Below, piece after piece: positions 16,226 through 22,702 of a stretch of DNA of 26,657 bases. Source of the stretch: G963674505 sp964575975. Its GTDB lineage: Bacteria; Desulfobacterota; Desulfobacteria; Desulfobacterales; SKZT01. A program made the position numbers and the translations under genes. The notes beneath the pieces were generated by a model. The model did not search any database, was not told the origin of the DNA, and saw only the letters and a program-made list of their open reading frames with translations. Every line of letters begins with the position of its first letter. Within the stretch, counting starts at the first letter, position 1. The stretch covers positions 1 to 26,657 of the forward strand of contig CAZNTU010000065.1 in NCBI GenBank assembly GCA_964575975.1. The letters are read 5' to 3'.

Positions 16226-17101
16226 ATGACTGGCTTGTCTTATGTCATAGTAACACCTGCAAGAAACGAGGAAAAGACCATCGCCAAGACAATCGAATCA
16301 GTGATTTCTCAGACGCGACTTCCCGCGAAGTGGATAATCGTAAGCGATGGCTCTACCGACAACACGGACCGAATCGTCGAAGCCCGTCTTCCCGAGAATC
16401 CATGGATTGCGTTGTTGCGAATGCCGGAACATTCGGAAAGAAATTTTGCGGCGAAAGTTCGGAGTTTCAATGCAGGCTATCGGGAAATTAAGAATACACA
16501 TTACGATGTCATAGGCAATATTGATGCGGATGTTTCCTTTGAAAACGATTATTTTGAATTTCTTCTTCGAAAATTCCATGAAGATCCTAAGCTAGGGGTC
16601 GCCGGCACGCCGTTTATCGAAAATTCCGGGGTCGCGTACAATTACGATTATACCAATATCAAACATGTCTCGGGACAGTGCCAATTGTTTAGACGCGAAT
16701 GTTTCGAGGAAATCGGCGGGTATATACCCATAAAAGGAGGCGGAATAGACTACGTTGCGGTAACGACCGCGAGAATGAAAGGTTGGCGTACCAGGACATT
16801 CTTGGACAAATCGTTCGTTCATCACCGGACAATGGGCACGGGCAGCGGCGGGAAGTTGTCAGCCTATGTTAAACAGGGGAAAAAGGATTACTTTTTGGGA
16901 AACCATCATTTATGGGAAATGTTCAGGATTTTCTATCAAATGACCAAAAAGCCTTTTGTCCTGCGGGGAGTTTTGCTTTCCTTGGGGTTTTTTCTGGCTG
17001 CCGTAAAGGGCGATAAAAGGCCGGTTTCGGACGAGTTGATGATTTTTGTTCGAAACGAGCAAATGTCAAGGTTGCGAAACATCTTAGCCAAAGCCAGTTG
17101 A
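16226..17101 (+). CDS. glycosyltransferase family 2
   Basis: A 291-residue GT-A enzyme. The N-terminal nucleotide-binding half has 'YVIVTPARNEEKTIAKTIES' and 'IIVSDGSTDNTDRIVE'. The metal-binding D-x-D-like motif is in 'VIGNIDADVSFENDY', and the acceptor region includes 'GGGIDYVAVTTARMKGW'. A hydrophobic stretch near the C-terminus ('VLRGVLLSLGFFLAAVK') may attach it to the membrane. It is probably a transferase of the repeat-unit pathway. The gene follows a 142-nt gap, the largest in the locus, with GGAGG ten bases before the ATG, so it could have some separate expression; I see no convincing promoter there. A strong hairpin follows just after the stop and ends the + strand locus. Confidence 0.9.
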   Translation: MTGLSYVIVTPARNEEKTIAKTIESVISQTRLPAKWIIVSDGSTDNTDRIVEARLPENPWIALLRMPEHSERNFAAKVRSFNAGYREIKNTHYDVIGNIDADVSFENDYFEFLLRKFHEDPKLGVAGTPFIENSGVAYNYDYTNIKHVSGQCQLFRRECFEEIGGYIPIKGGGIDYVAVTTARMKGWRTRTFLDKSFVHHRTMGTGSGGKLSAYVKQGKKDYFLGNHHLWEMFRIFYQMTKKPFVLRGVLLSLGFFLAAVKGDKRPVSDELMIFVRNEQMSRLRNILAKAS

Positions 17102-17105
17102 CAAT

Positions 17106-17131
17106 GCCAGGATCCGGAAACGGATCCTGGC
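17106..17131. terminator. perfect hairpin between convergent genes (terminator-like)
   Basis: An 11-bp perfect inverted repeat (GCCAGGATCCG, with its complement) closes on a GAAA tetraloop five bases after the glycosyltransferase stop and about 30 bases from the end of the oppositely oriented beta-helix gene. A GNRA-capped, GC-rich stem at this spot is what one expects of a shared terminator. Neither side has a clear run of T, so it may be a weak or Rho-assisted terminator, or an RNA 3'-end stabiliser. Confidence 0.6.
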
Positions 17132-17163
17132 CGGGTTAATCAATTGAAAATGAAAACGCCGAT

Positions 17164-18456
17164 CTATTGGGCCGATAGACGAAGGTTGGAAGGCGGGGAA
17201 AGCGGGGAAAGCGGCTGAATCGACCCGTCGGATTTGTTGGCATATGTCGGGACAGGCGCGGCTCCGACCTTGCTCCCGGTATTGCTTGCCTTCCATCCGA
17301 GGCTGGTGGATTTCAGATCGAAATTGCCTTTGTTTGCGTCTATGAAAAGCGGGTTCGAATTTATTTCGTTCGCTCTTTTGTTGGAATTGGTTGGGGAATA
17401 GTACATGTTATAATCGATGGAATGGCCGGTATTCGCTTTCGAATTGACAGAAATGGGACTCGAACCGTTGAAAGCGATGATGTTGTTCTTGATATCCGTA
17501 TGCGTTGCATTGACGTTCATGATTCCATGCTTGCCGTTGTAGACCAGGGTGTTGTTGTGGACCTTCGTGTTGGAGCGGTAAACGTAATTGCACTTGGAGC
17601 CGGCCGGTCTTTTCGCGTAGCACCTGTCCTCGTCGAATTTTATGGCGTTGCTGGTGTTGTCGTAAATCAGGTTGTACGCGATGGTGTTGTTCGTCTGGTA
17701 TCTTGTATAAATGGCGGCCCCGGCGACGATACGGGTAACGACGTTGTACATTACATCGTTGCCGCTGTACGTCACCTGCGCCTCGTTCGTGGCCGGAAAA
17801 ATATTGATTCCCGCGTGATACACGTTGTCGTGTACGTAATTGTAGCGGATTTTCACGTTGGAGGAGCTTATGACGTTGATCGCGTCCCACTTCGTATTGG
17901 ACACGTCGTTGTTTTCTATAAAGGAGTTTGTGACGTGCTTGAAGAACACCCCGTCGGTGTTGGAGGCGCGGTTTGTGTGGATGCGGCAGTTCCGCAGAAC
18001 GAAGCCGGTTCCGTAAGCCATCCTAACCAACACTTCCGCCGAGTTTCTCACATGAAAACCGTCGAGGGTAATGTAATTCTTGTTTTCCGCAGTGAACAGC
18101 CCCTTGTATCCACTTAGCGAAATGCCGGTTCCGTCGAGAATGGGGGTCTCTCCAGGGTAAGCCATAAAGACGATGGGTTTCCCCGAAGACCCGGAATTTT
18201 TAACGGTCACTTTCTCCTTATAGGTGCCTTTCCTGACGTAAACCGTATCGCCGGCGACGGCAACGTTGGCGCCTTTCTGAACGGTCTTCCAGGGACTGCT
18301 CAGCGTTCCGGGGCTTGAGTCGTTGCCTTTGGCGGCGTCCACATAATAGTTTTTCGCCCAACTTGCCGTGGAAACGATCAAAACCGACAATAATGCCAAC
18401 CCTATCGCTTGGGCGTTTTTATAAATCGAATGCCTGTTGAAACTTGAGATGTTCAT
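17164..18456 (-). CDS. secreted right-handed parallel beta-helix protein (pectate-lyase-like)
   Basis: A 430-residue exported protein. A signal peptide with a hydrophobic core (about 17-30) ends at 'ASWA', after residue 34. The mature start, 'NYYVDAAKGNDSSPGTLSSP' followed by 'AGDTVYVRKGTY', is the standard opening of secreted pectate-lyase/chondroitinase-B-like beta-helix proteins. The body has repeating Asn-rich coils such as 'IENNDVSNT', 'IRYNYVHDN', 'IAYNLIYDNT' and 'VHNNTLVYN'. Such proteins are lyases, C5-epimerases or polymer-binding scaffolds for uronic-acid polysaccharides; I cannot tell which. The C-terminus 'PLSPPSNLRLSAQ' looks like the first strand of an Fn3 domain and then stops. 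The start is supported by AGGAGG upstream. It converges on the polysaccharide locus and is a reasonable candidate to act on its product. Confidence 0.85.
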   Translation of the reverse strand: MNISSFNRHSIYKNAQAIGLALLSVLIVSTASWAKNYYVDAAKGNDSSPGTLSSPWKTVQKGANVAVAGDTVYVRKGTYKEKVTVKNSGSSGKPIVFMAYPGETPILDGTGISLSGYKGLFTAENKNYITLDGFHVRNSAEVLVRMAYGTGFVLRNCRIHTNRASNTDGVFFKHVTNSFIENNDVSNTKWDAINVISSSNVKIRYNYVHDNVYHAGINIFPATNEAQVTYSGNDVMYNVVTRIVAGAAIYTRYQTNNTIAYNLIYDNTSNAIKFDEDRCYAKRPAGSKCNYVYRSNTKVHNNTLVYNGKHGIMNVNATHTDIKNNIIAFNGSSPISVNSKANTGHSIDYNMYYSPTNSNKRANEINSNPLFIDANKGNFDLKSTSLGWKASNTGSKVGAAPVPTYANKSDGSIQPLSPLSPPSNLRLSAQ

Positions 18457-18474
18457 TTTTCCTCCTGAATCTGT

Positions 18475-18600
18475 TAAATCCTACCGCGAACTACCAACTG
18501 CGAATCTTATGGTTTTAGAAACGATTTTTAACTTAAGCCGGTAGTCTTTCTTCCCATCCTATCGAAACGGTTTGCTTTTTTTCGGGTTTCGTCTTTTTCG
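18475..18600 (-). promoter_or_regulatory. possible structured 5' leader of the beta-helix gene
   Basis: On the - strand the region ahead of the beta-helix gene contains GCAAACC (18569-18575), a GGG..AAAG stretch, then ACTACC (18540-18545) that can pair with GGTAGT (18490-18495), enclosing a CTTA/TAAG pair. This partly recalls the GEMM-I aptamer found before the Fn3 gene in this window. However, the invariant GGGACGCAAAGCC core, the GNRA loop and the tetraloop receptor are not intact. It may be a degenerate or variant riboswitch, or an unrelated leader. A TATAAA (18620-18625) lies upstream without a good -35. Confidence 0.25.
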
Positions 18601-18788
18601 AAATAAATTCAAGCGTTTCTTTATAAACTCCAAACATGAATCAATATGCGAACGGACTGCTTTTGCATAGAGTGTGCCAACATTTCGTGCGTGAAATTAA
18701 AACGGAAAAATCCCGTAATTCTGTTTATTTTTTTCGGATAATTTTAAATTCAGGCAGGCTTGAAATCGAGGGAGGGGGGCGCTCGGGC

Positions 18789-18904
18789 TTGGTTTTAATT
18801 CCGGCCGGCGCGTTTGCAGTCGAGGCTTTGGCCGTGCGCCCCTCAAAGGCCAAAGCCTCGACTGCAAACGCGCCATCTCTCGAAATGGCCGAAGTTAAAA
18901 CCAA
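18789..18904. repeat. 27-bp perfect inverted repeat within a ~116-nt imperfect palindrome
   Basis: The arms 18807-18833 and 18848-18874 are perfect reverse complements, 27 bp (GGCGCGTTTGCAGTCGAGGC...), around a 14-nt loop. Outside them, 18789-18806 pairs with 18887-18904 with one mismatch and one G-U, leaving a one-sided 12-nt bulge (18875-18886). The whole could fold as a very stable cruciform or RNA hairpin. It has no T-run and lies some 200 nt from the nearest gene end, so a simple terminator is unlikely. It looks like a small palindromic repeat element (REP/MITE-like) or a structured non-coding RNA. Confidence 0.85.
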
Positions 18905-19116
18905 ATCCGGCATTCGCCAAAAACGCGAACAAATTCAATTTGGCGGGCAGGTGAAAAAAACGAAGATAATTGTGGGCCGCCACTTTCGGTTTGCATTAAT
19001 GGAACATCCGATTTTCGTTTTCGTAATTTAGAATACCACTGCGGTATTGCAGAGGAAATAGACATATATATGCGAGCGTCGACCCGGAAGTGTGGCTTTA
19101 ATGTCGCATGCCTTCT

Positions 19117-19764
19117 TCAATTTATGTCGCACGCTTCAAGGGTGAAGCTCTTGCTGAATCCCCCGTAGTTGTTCCGACAACAGTCTCTGGCCTGAAGTTC
19201 GTTTTTCAGTTGTTCGCATGAATACGCCTTGCCGCCCGAGACCTTGCATTCTTTTAGGCCCGTATTGGTCGTGCATACGTGCGTGCCCCACCCTCCGTAG
19301 TAGCATTTGTACGATCCTGGAGGAGATTCGAAATGGCCGTATTTGCAGCGAACTGTTTCCGGGGGCGGTCTTCTTTCGTGCGGCAAAGGTTTCCTTTCCG
19401 CATCGGTTTCTTTTTCCGAATCGACCTCTTCCACTATGAAGGAACCCTCGAAAAGGCTTACTCGAAGAAGCGTTTCGGGCGTTGCGAAGATGTCGGTCTC
19501 CGAGTCGGCGATCCTGAGCTTGTGCGATCCCGGCTCTATTGGTTTCGACCAAACGGGCGTTCGGCCTATCTCGATACCGTCAAGAAAAACTGGCAAACCC
19601 GGAGGCTCGCTCGCTACGGTTATTTTTCCCTTGGCTTGGCGTTCGGTTTCGTCGGTCTGAAGAGTACGGGTCGGCGGAATCAGGTCTTCTGAATAGCCGA
19701 TGGAGGCAGTTGTCGAAAAAGTCATGAGAAAACAAGCTAAGAGAAGGATTTTATTTTTTTCCAT
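19117..19764 (-). CDS. exported PEGA-domain protein with cysteine-rich C-terminus
   Basis: A 215-residue protein with an N-terminal signal peptide ('KNKILLLACFLMTFSTTA'). An 'LLAC' at 8-11 resembles a lipobox but sits very near the start, so ordinary cleavage near residues 20-25 is more likely. Residues about 46-86 form a PEGA domain ('ITVASEPPGLPVFLDGIEIG', then 'GSHKLRI'), a beta-sandwich common in surface and cell-envelope proteins. After an acidic/proline linker the last 75 residues hold eight cysteines (140, 154, 164, 173, 183, 195, 196, 212) with Gly/Tyr/Trp, consistent with a disulfide-stabilised small domain that I do not recognise. GGAG seven bases before the ATG and a sigma70-like promoter support this start. 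The function is unknown; an envelope or matrix protein fits the neighbours. Confidence 0.82.
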   Translation of the reverse strand: MEKNKILLLACFLMTFSTTASIGYSEDLIPPTRTLQTDETERQAKGKITVASEPPGLPVFLDGIEIGRTPVWSKPIEPGSHKLRIADSETDIFATPETLLRVSLFEGSFIVEEVDSEKETDAERKPLPHERRPPPETVRCKYGHFESPPGSYKCYYGGWGTHVCTTNTGLKECKVSGGKAYSCEQLKNELQARDCCRNNYGGFSKSFTLEACDIN

Positions 19765-19800
19765 AATATCTCTCCGCTGTTTTTTGTATTGTACTTTTGC

Positions 19801-19829
19801 ACTCTACACGCTTTGATGGAATTTGTCAA
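19801..19829 (-). promoter_or_regulatory. sigma70-type promoter of the PEGA gene
   Basis: On the - strand TTGACA (19824-19829) is separated by 17 bases from TAGAGT (19801-19806). The -35 is consensus and the -10 keeps the T-A-n-A-n-T positions. Predicted transcription starts near 19794, giving a leader of about 30 nt with a GGAG site before the ATG at 19764. The short leader leaves no room for a riboswitch here. Confidence 0.65.
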
Positions 19830-20094
19830 TTGAAAGGAGAAAAATTCGACCTGATTTTCGTCGTCTAAGTTCGGACTTGTTTTTGGATCGGGGAAATTAG
19901 GAGAACGGATTCAACTGACGAGGTTTGCGTGAAATAGTCCGGGATTGGGGGACCAGGAGTCGGGAGACCGACCACTGACACACGAAGCATAGACTCCTTT
20001 TCCCCGGCAATCCCTTTGGAACTATCGGATACTCGGAACCCCGGTACCCTTGAAGTTTACAATGTGAATTTTCTACCTGCTTGCTTATTCCGGC
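19830..20094. other. intergenic region between Fn3/CBM gene and PEGA promoter
   Basis: With the PEGA promoter and leader this makes about 330 nt without a gene. I see one small hairpin, GTCGG-GAGA-CCGAC (19959-19972), a 5-bp stem with a GNRA loop, and no T-run. It may mark the transcript end of the Fn3/CBM gene. Nothing else is recognised. Confidence 0.4.
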
Positions 20095-21279
20095 TTATCG
20101 AAGGCTTTCCGCCGGACCGGTTCCGGAAGGAACATAGTTGGGATTCGTGGTCAGCACCAGTTTGTCGATTACGAAACCGTCCTCCCTCATCCAAACATTA
20201 ACGTTATGAATACCGGGTTTGGCTATGTTAATGGTGGTCCGGGCTCCGTCCATCGTGCGGTTGGACCATCTCCAACTCGTATCGAAACCGTGGATTCGGG
20301 CGGAACTCGACAAGGCTCGGCCGTCCAAGCCTACGTGCAAGGAATCGCCCTGGGAGTTTGGACCGTAACCTCTGACCCACACATAGTGGACGCCCTTTTG
20401 CTTGAAATTCACCGCGAAATCCACTCTGGGGCTTTTTTCGACATATTCGGCATCGCAGCCCATGCCCGTGTCCGGCGCGGCTTGGAGCGCCTGGGATTTG
20501 GAGGCTTTGCCGTTGGAAATCAAACGCCACTCGTGACCGCTCCGGGCAACGCTTAAGTCGAAATTTTCCGCCTCGATCGAAACAAGATGATTGGAACTGG
20601 AATCTTGCAGATAGTGACCGGAAACGGCGGAAAACACCGCGTTCGCCAGTTTGGATCCCCCCCCTGTCAATTCCACCAACGCGGTGATCGTATGCCAGTC
20701 GTTCGAAAGCCGTGTCGCGTCGAACGGATTGGCCGCGGCGACCGAACCGCCCCTAAGATCGTAGGGCGCATAGTTTTCCACCCGGTAGGGACTTCCCTTC
20801 ATGGAAGGATCGTCCAGGAAAAAGCTTACTCTTGAAATCCCCGTCTCTTTTCCGATAAACACGTAAATTTCGCCGGTACCGCTCCATCCATCCAACCTAA
20901 CGGCGTTGGAACGGTCCGAAGACGTGCTTACGAGAAGGTCGCAAGCGCCGGGAGTTTCCCCTCCGGCATCGCCGGGAACTTTATAGGAAAGCGGAACGGA
21001 ATAATCGCTTTCGTTTCCTTGGGAATCGTAAGCGGTGGCGGCGATATAGTACGTCGCGCCTGGCTGAAGATCCGAGAAATTATATTCGGCCTTGGGACCC
21101 AAATCGATCATAGCATAGGAATTTTGGGTTGTCCCGTAATAGAGTTTGTACCCGACGACCCTGTCGTCTTGGATCGGATCGAAAGCGACCCCGACTTCCG
21201 CGGCCAAAGCGTTATGCATGGCGAACGAAATGAAAAGAAAAAAGAAAATATAGAAAAAACTGTTGAATTTGGAATGCAT
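20095..21279 (-). CDS. secreted Fn3 / Ig-like / carbohydrate-binding-module protein
   Basis: A 394-residue exported protein. A strongly hydrophobic signal peptide ends at 'NALAA' (residue 27). Residues about 29-101 form a fibronectin type III domain ('VVGYKLYYGTTQNSYAMIDL', then 'LQPGATYYIAATAYDSQGNE'). About 112-225 is an Ig-like module ('GISRVSFFLDD', 'WHTITALVELTGGG'). About 236-390 is a carbohydrate-binding beta-sandwich starting 'SIEAENFDLS' and ending 'VIDKLVLTTNPNYVPSGTGP', the finish seen in CBM6/GH115-C-like modules. No catalytic domain is visible, so it is probably a matrix or adhesion protein binding polysaccharide. The start has a GGAGGT site. A c-di-GMP-I riboswitch lies in its leader, so expression should respond to c-di-GMP. 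It is a natural partner for the neighbouring exopolysaccharide. Confidence 0.88.
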   Translation of the reverse strand: MHSKFNSFFYIFFFLFISFAMHNALAAEVGVAFDPIQDDRVVGYKLYYGTTQNSYAMIDLGPKAEYNFSDLQPGATYYIAATAYDSQGNESDYSVPLSYKVPGDAGGETPGACDLLVSTSSDRSNAVRLDGWSGTGEIYVFIGKETGISRVSFFLDDPSMKGSPYRVENYAPYDLRGGSVAAANPFDATRLSNDWHTITALVELTGGGSKLANAVFSAVSGHYLQDSSSNHLVSIEAENFDLSVARSGHEWRLISNGKASKSQALQAAPDTGMGCDAEYVEKSPRVDFAVNFKQKGVHYVWVRGYGPNSQGDSLHVGLDGRALSSSARIHGFDTSWRWSNRTMDGARTTINIAKPGIHNVNVWMREDGFVIDKLVLTTNPNYVPSGTGPAESLR

Positions 21280-21391
21280 CGGTTACCTCCAGTATCATTT
21301 GCGCATGTTGCAACAAAAGGTTTAGTGTACGTTAAAAGCACAAAACGGAAGGCGGCCGAGCTATCGAACTTGTCCAGGATTATAGACAATA

Positions 21392-21491
21392 CGGTTGCCC
21401 GGCAGCCCTGCGACCATAGAGAACAAGGTTTTTCATTAGGTCAGCGGCTTTGCGTCCCAACCTTTCGGGATGGTTTGCCTTTAGCGGGCAA
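21392..21491 (-). ncRNA. cyclic di-GMP-I riboswitch (GEMM-I)
   Basis: Read on the - strand, the aptamer has the invariant GGCAAACC (21472-21479), a GAAA tetraloop capping P2 (21463-21466), the conserved core GGGACGCAAAGCC (21446-21458), the two halves of the tetraloop receptor CCTAA (21436-21440) and TATGG (21414-21418), and the 3' segment GCTGCCGGGCAACCG (21392-21406). The base just before CAAACC is G, as in c-di-GMP-specific members rather than cGAMP variants. TTGCCC at the 5' end can also pair with GGGCAA at the 3' end. About 110 nt separate it from the ATG of the Fn3/CBM gene. I cannot tell from sequence whether ligand turns expression on or off; no clear intrinsic terminator is visible in the platform. 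Confidence 0.93.
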
Positions 21492-21498
21492 TGAGTCT

Positions 21499-21526
21499 TT
21501 TATAGATTCAAATAATTGCTCATCAA
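21499..21526 (-). promoter_or_regulatory. promoter upstream of the c-di-GMP riboswitch
   Basis: On the - strand TTGATG (21521-21526) is 16 bases from TATAAA (21499-21504). This predicts transcription starting near 21491-21493, exactly at the 5' edge of the aptamer, the expected arrangement for a riboswitch leader. A second TATAAT at 21379-21384 lies after the aptamer but has no matching -35. Confidence 0.55.
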
Positions 21527-21988
21527 ATCCTTTCTTGTGTTTTTAGATTTAGCGTTTGTCTGGAAATCGCATCGAAAACTCCAGCGCAGTCCGAGCGCCG
21601 AATATTTACGGACTGCCGAAAAAACAAGCCAGAGAAATGCAAGTTGCATGCCCTTACAAATTTATCGGGATTTCGGGAGGACTATTTTTCGTGTCGGCTT
21701 TTCGGTCGGAAGGTTCTTTTCGGAAGCACGGGACGGGCTTGAATCGACTCCCCTTCGCGTCTTTGGAGATACTGGCCCGACCCGAGAAGAGTCCCATGAA
21801 AAAAAACGACTACACTGCGCGCCGAACACGGCCTCGGACATTTTGGAGCGCAAATTACGAACCGCGAATTCCGATTATAGTCGTATGGGTTACTGTTTGG
21901 TAACAGAAAATGCGTTTTTGCTGTCTCTGGCGCTATTCAAATCAAGGACTTTAACAGCGCAATACACCCCTTGAGCGAAGTTTGGGAA
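21527..21988. other. non-coding stretch between the bioD end and the riboswitch promoter
   Basis: About 460 nt with no gene I can support. An open frame exists on the + strand (21516-21974), but its translation lacks domain features and begins inside the promoter region of the - strand riboswitch. No tRNA, repeat array or clear terminator is seen. It may contain decayed sequence. Confidence 0.4.
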
Positions 21989-22702
21989 TTATCGGCGAGT
22001 TGCCAACCCCTTTTCGATCGAAAGCAGATGTTTCTTGCTAAGCAGATTAAAATCCTCGATTCTTTCGATCGGTCCGCCGACCGGAATCCCGGAGAAGGTT
22101 TCGACCGCCTCCATGTTTTCCCGGAGCATGTCCAGGGGTGTTTTTTCTTTGCCGGAATCGACGAAAATTATCATCGATGGGTTTACACCCCTCCTGGTCA
22201 TGGCTTCCACGGACAAAAAAGTGTGGTTGATCGTGCCGAGTCCGGCACGGGCGACGAGAATCGTTTCGGCCCCTAGGACGGGAATCAGATCGATGAGGAG
22301 CAAGGTTTCGTTGACGGGGACAAGCAGCCCCCCCGAGCCCTCGATGATCAAAGGGGCGTGAGTTTTGGCCTTTTCCTCGACGGCATCCTCGATCGTTCGA
22401 ATATCGATCGGAATGCCGGCGTTCCTGGCCGCGAAAAAAGGGGCTTTGGCCTGCGGAAAGCAATAGGGCGTGGACTCTGCGGGATCGCGGTCTTTCAATC
22501 GGGCAATGTGTCTGTAAATAAACGAGGCGTCGCTTTCTTCGCTCCGAGGGGAAGGGACTCCCGTCTGAAGCGGTTTTAAATAAAACGGATCGTTCCCTTT
22601 TTCGATAAAATATCGCATAAGCAGGAGGCTGACAGCGGTTTTGCCGACGCCGGTGTCGGTTCCCGCCACGAAAAAACGCCTTGAACCAACATTAGAATTC
22701 AT
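21989..22702 (-). CDS. bioD: dethiobiotin synthetase
   Basis: A 237-residue cytoplasmic enzyme that closes the ureido ring of dethiobiotin from 7,8-diaminopelargonate, CO2 and ATP. It shows the P-loop 'FVAGTDTGVGKT' (11-22), the lysine motif 'LKPLQTG' with Lys43, and 'IEGSGGLLVPVN' with Glu121, all diagnostic of BioD. Length matches the family. Its start overlaps the end of bioF by 11 nt, so the two are translationally coupled. It is the last gene of the - strand operon. The remaining biotin genes bioA and bioB are not in the window, so they must lie elsewhere if the pathway is complete. Confidence 0.96.
   Translation of the reverse strand: MNSNVGSRRFFVAGTDTGVGKTAVSLLLMRYFIEKGNDPFYLKPLQTGVPSPRSEESDASFIYRHIARLKDRDPAESTPYCFPQAKAPFFAARNAGIPIDIRTIEDAVEEKAKTHAPLIIEGSGGLLVPVNETLLLIDLIPVLGAETILVARAGLGTINHTFLSVEAMTRRGVNPSMIIFVDSGKEKTPLDMLRENMEAVETFSGIPVGGPIERIEDFNLLSKKHLLSIEKGLATRR

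Larger units (their letters stand above)
18457..19116. other. 660-nt intergenic region with structured leader and long palindrome
   Basis: No convincing gene is seen here. A short open frame on the + strand (18636-19031) runs straight through the palindrome and has no family features, so I do not call it. The part next to the beta-helix gene forms a possible structured leader. The middle contains a 27-bp perfect inverted repeat. Further right there is a small hairpin (AATACC and GGTATT around a 5-nt loop, 19032-19048) without a T-run. Near the end of the PEGA gene the octamer ATGTCGCA occurs twice (19101-19108 and 19124-19131). Confidence 0.6.

Noticed and set aside
17422..18117. + strand open frame of 231 codons opposite the beta-helix gene
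   Set aside because: Its valine-rich translation is the antisense of the Asn-rich beta-helix coils; the - strand protein has a signal peptide, AGGAGG and a clear family pattern.
18636..19031. + strand open frame of 131 codons across the palindrome
   Set aside because: The repetitive Ala/Glu/Lys peptide is simply the palindrome translated; there is no family resemblance.
21379..21384. TATAAT just after the riboswitch aptamer on the - strand
   Set aside because: No -35 element at a suitable distance; the promoter before the aptamer is better placed.
21516..21974. + strand open frame of 152 codons between bioD and the riboswitch
   Set aside because: It begins within the promoter region of the - strand riboswitch, its translation has no domain, signal or repeat pattern, and no strong ribosome site precedes it.
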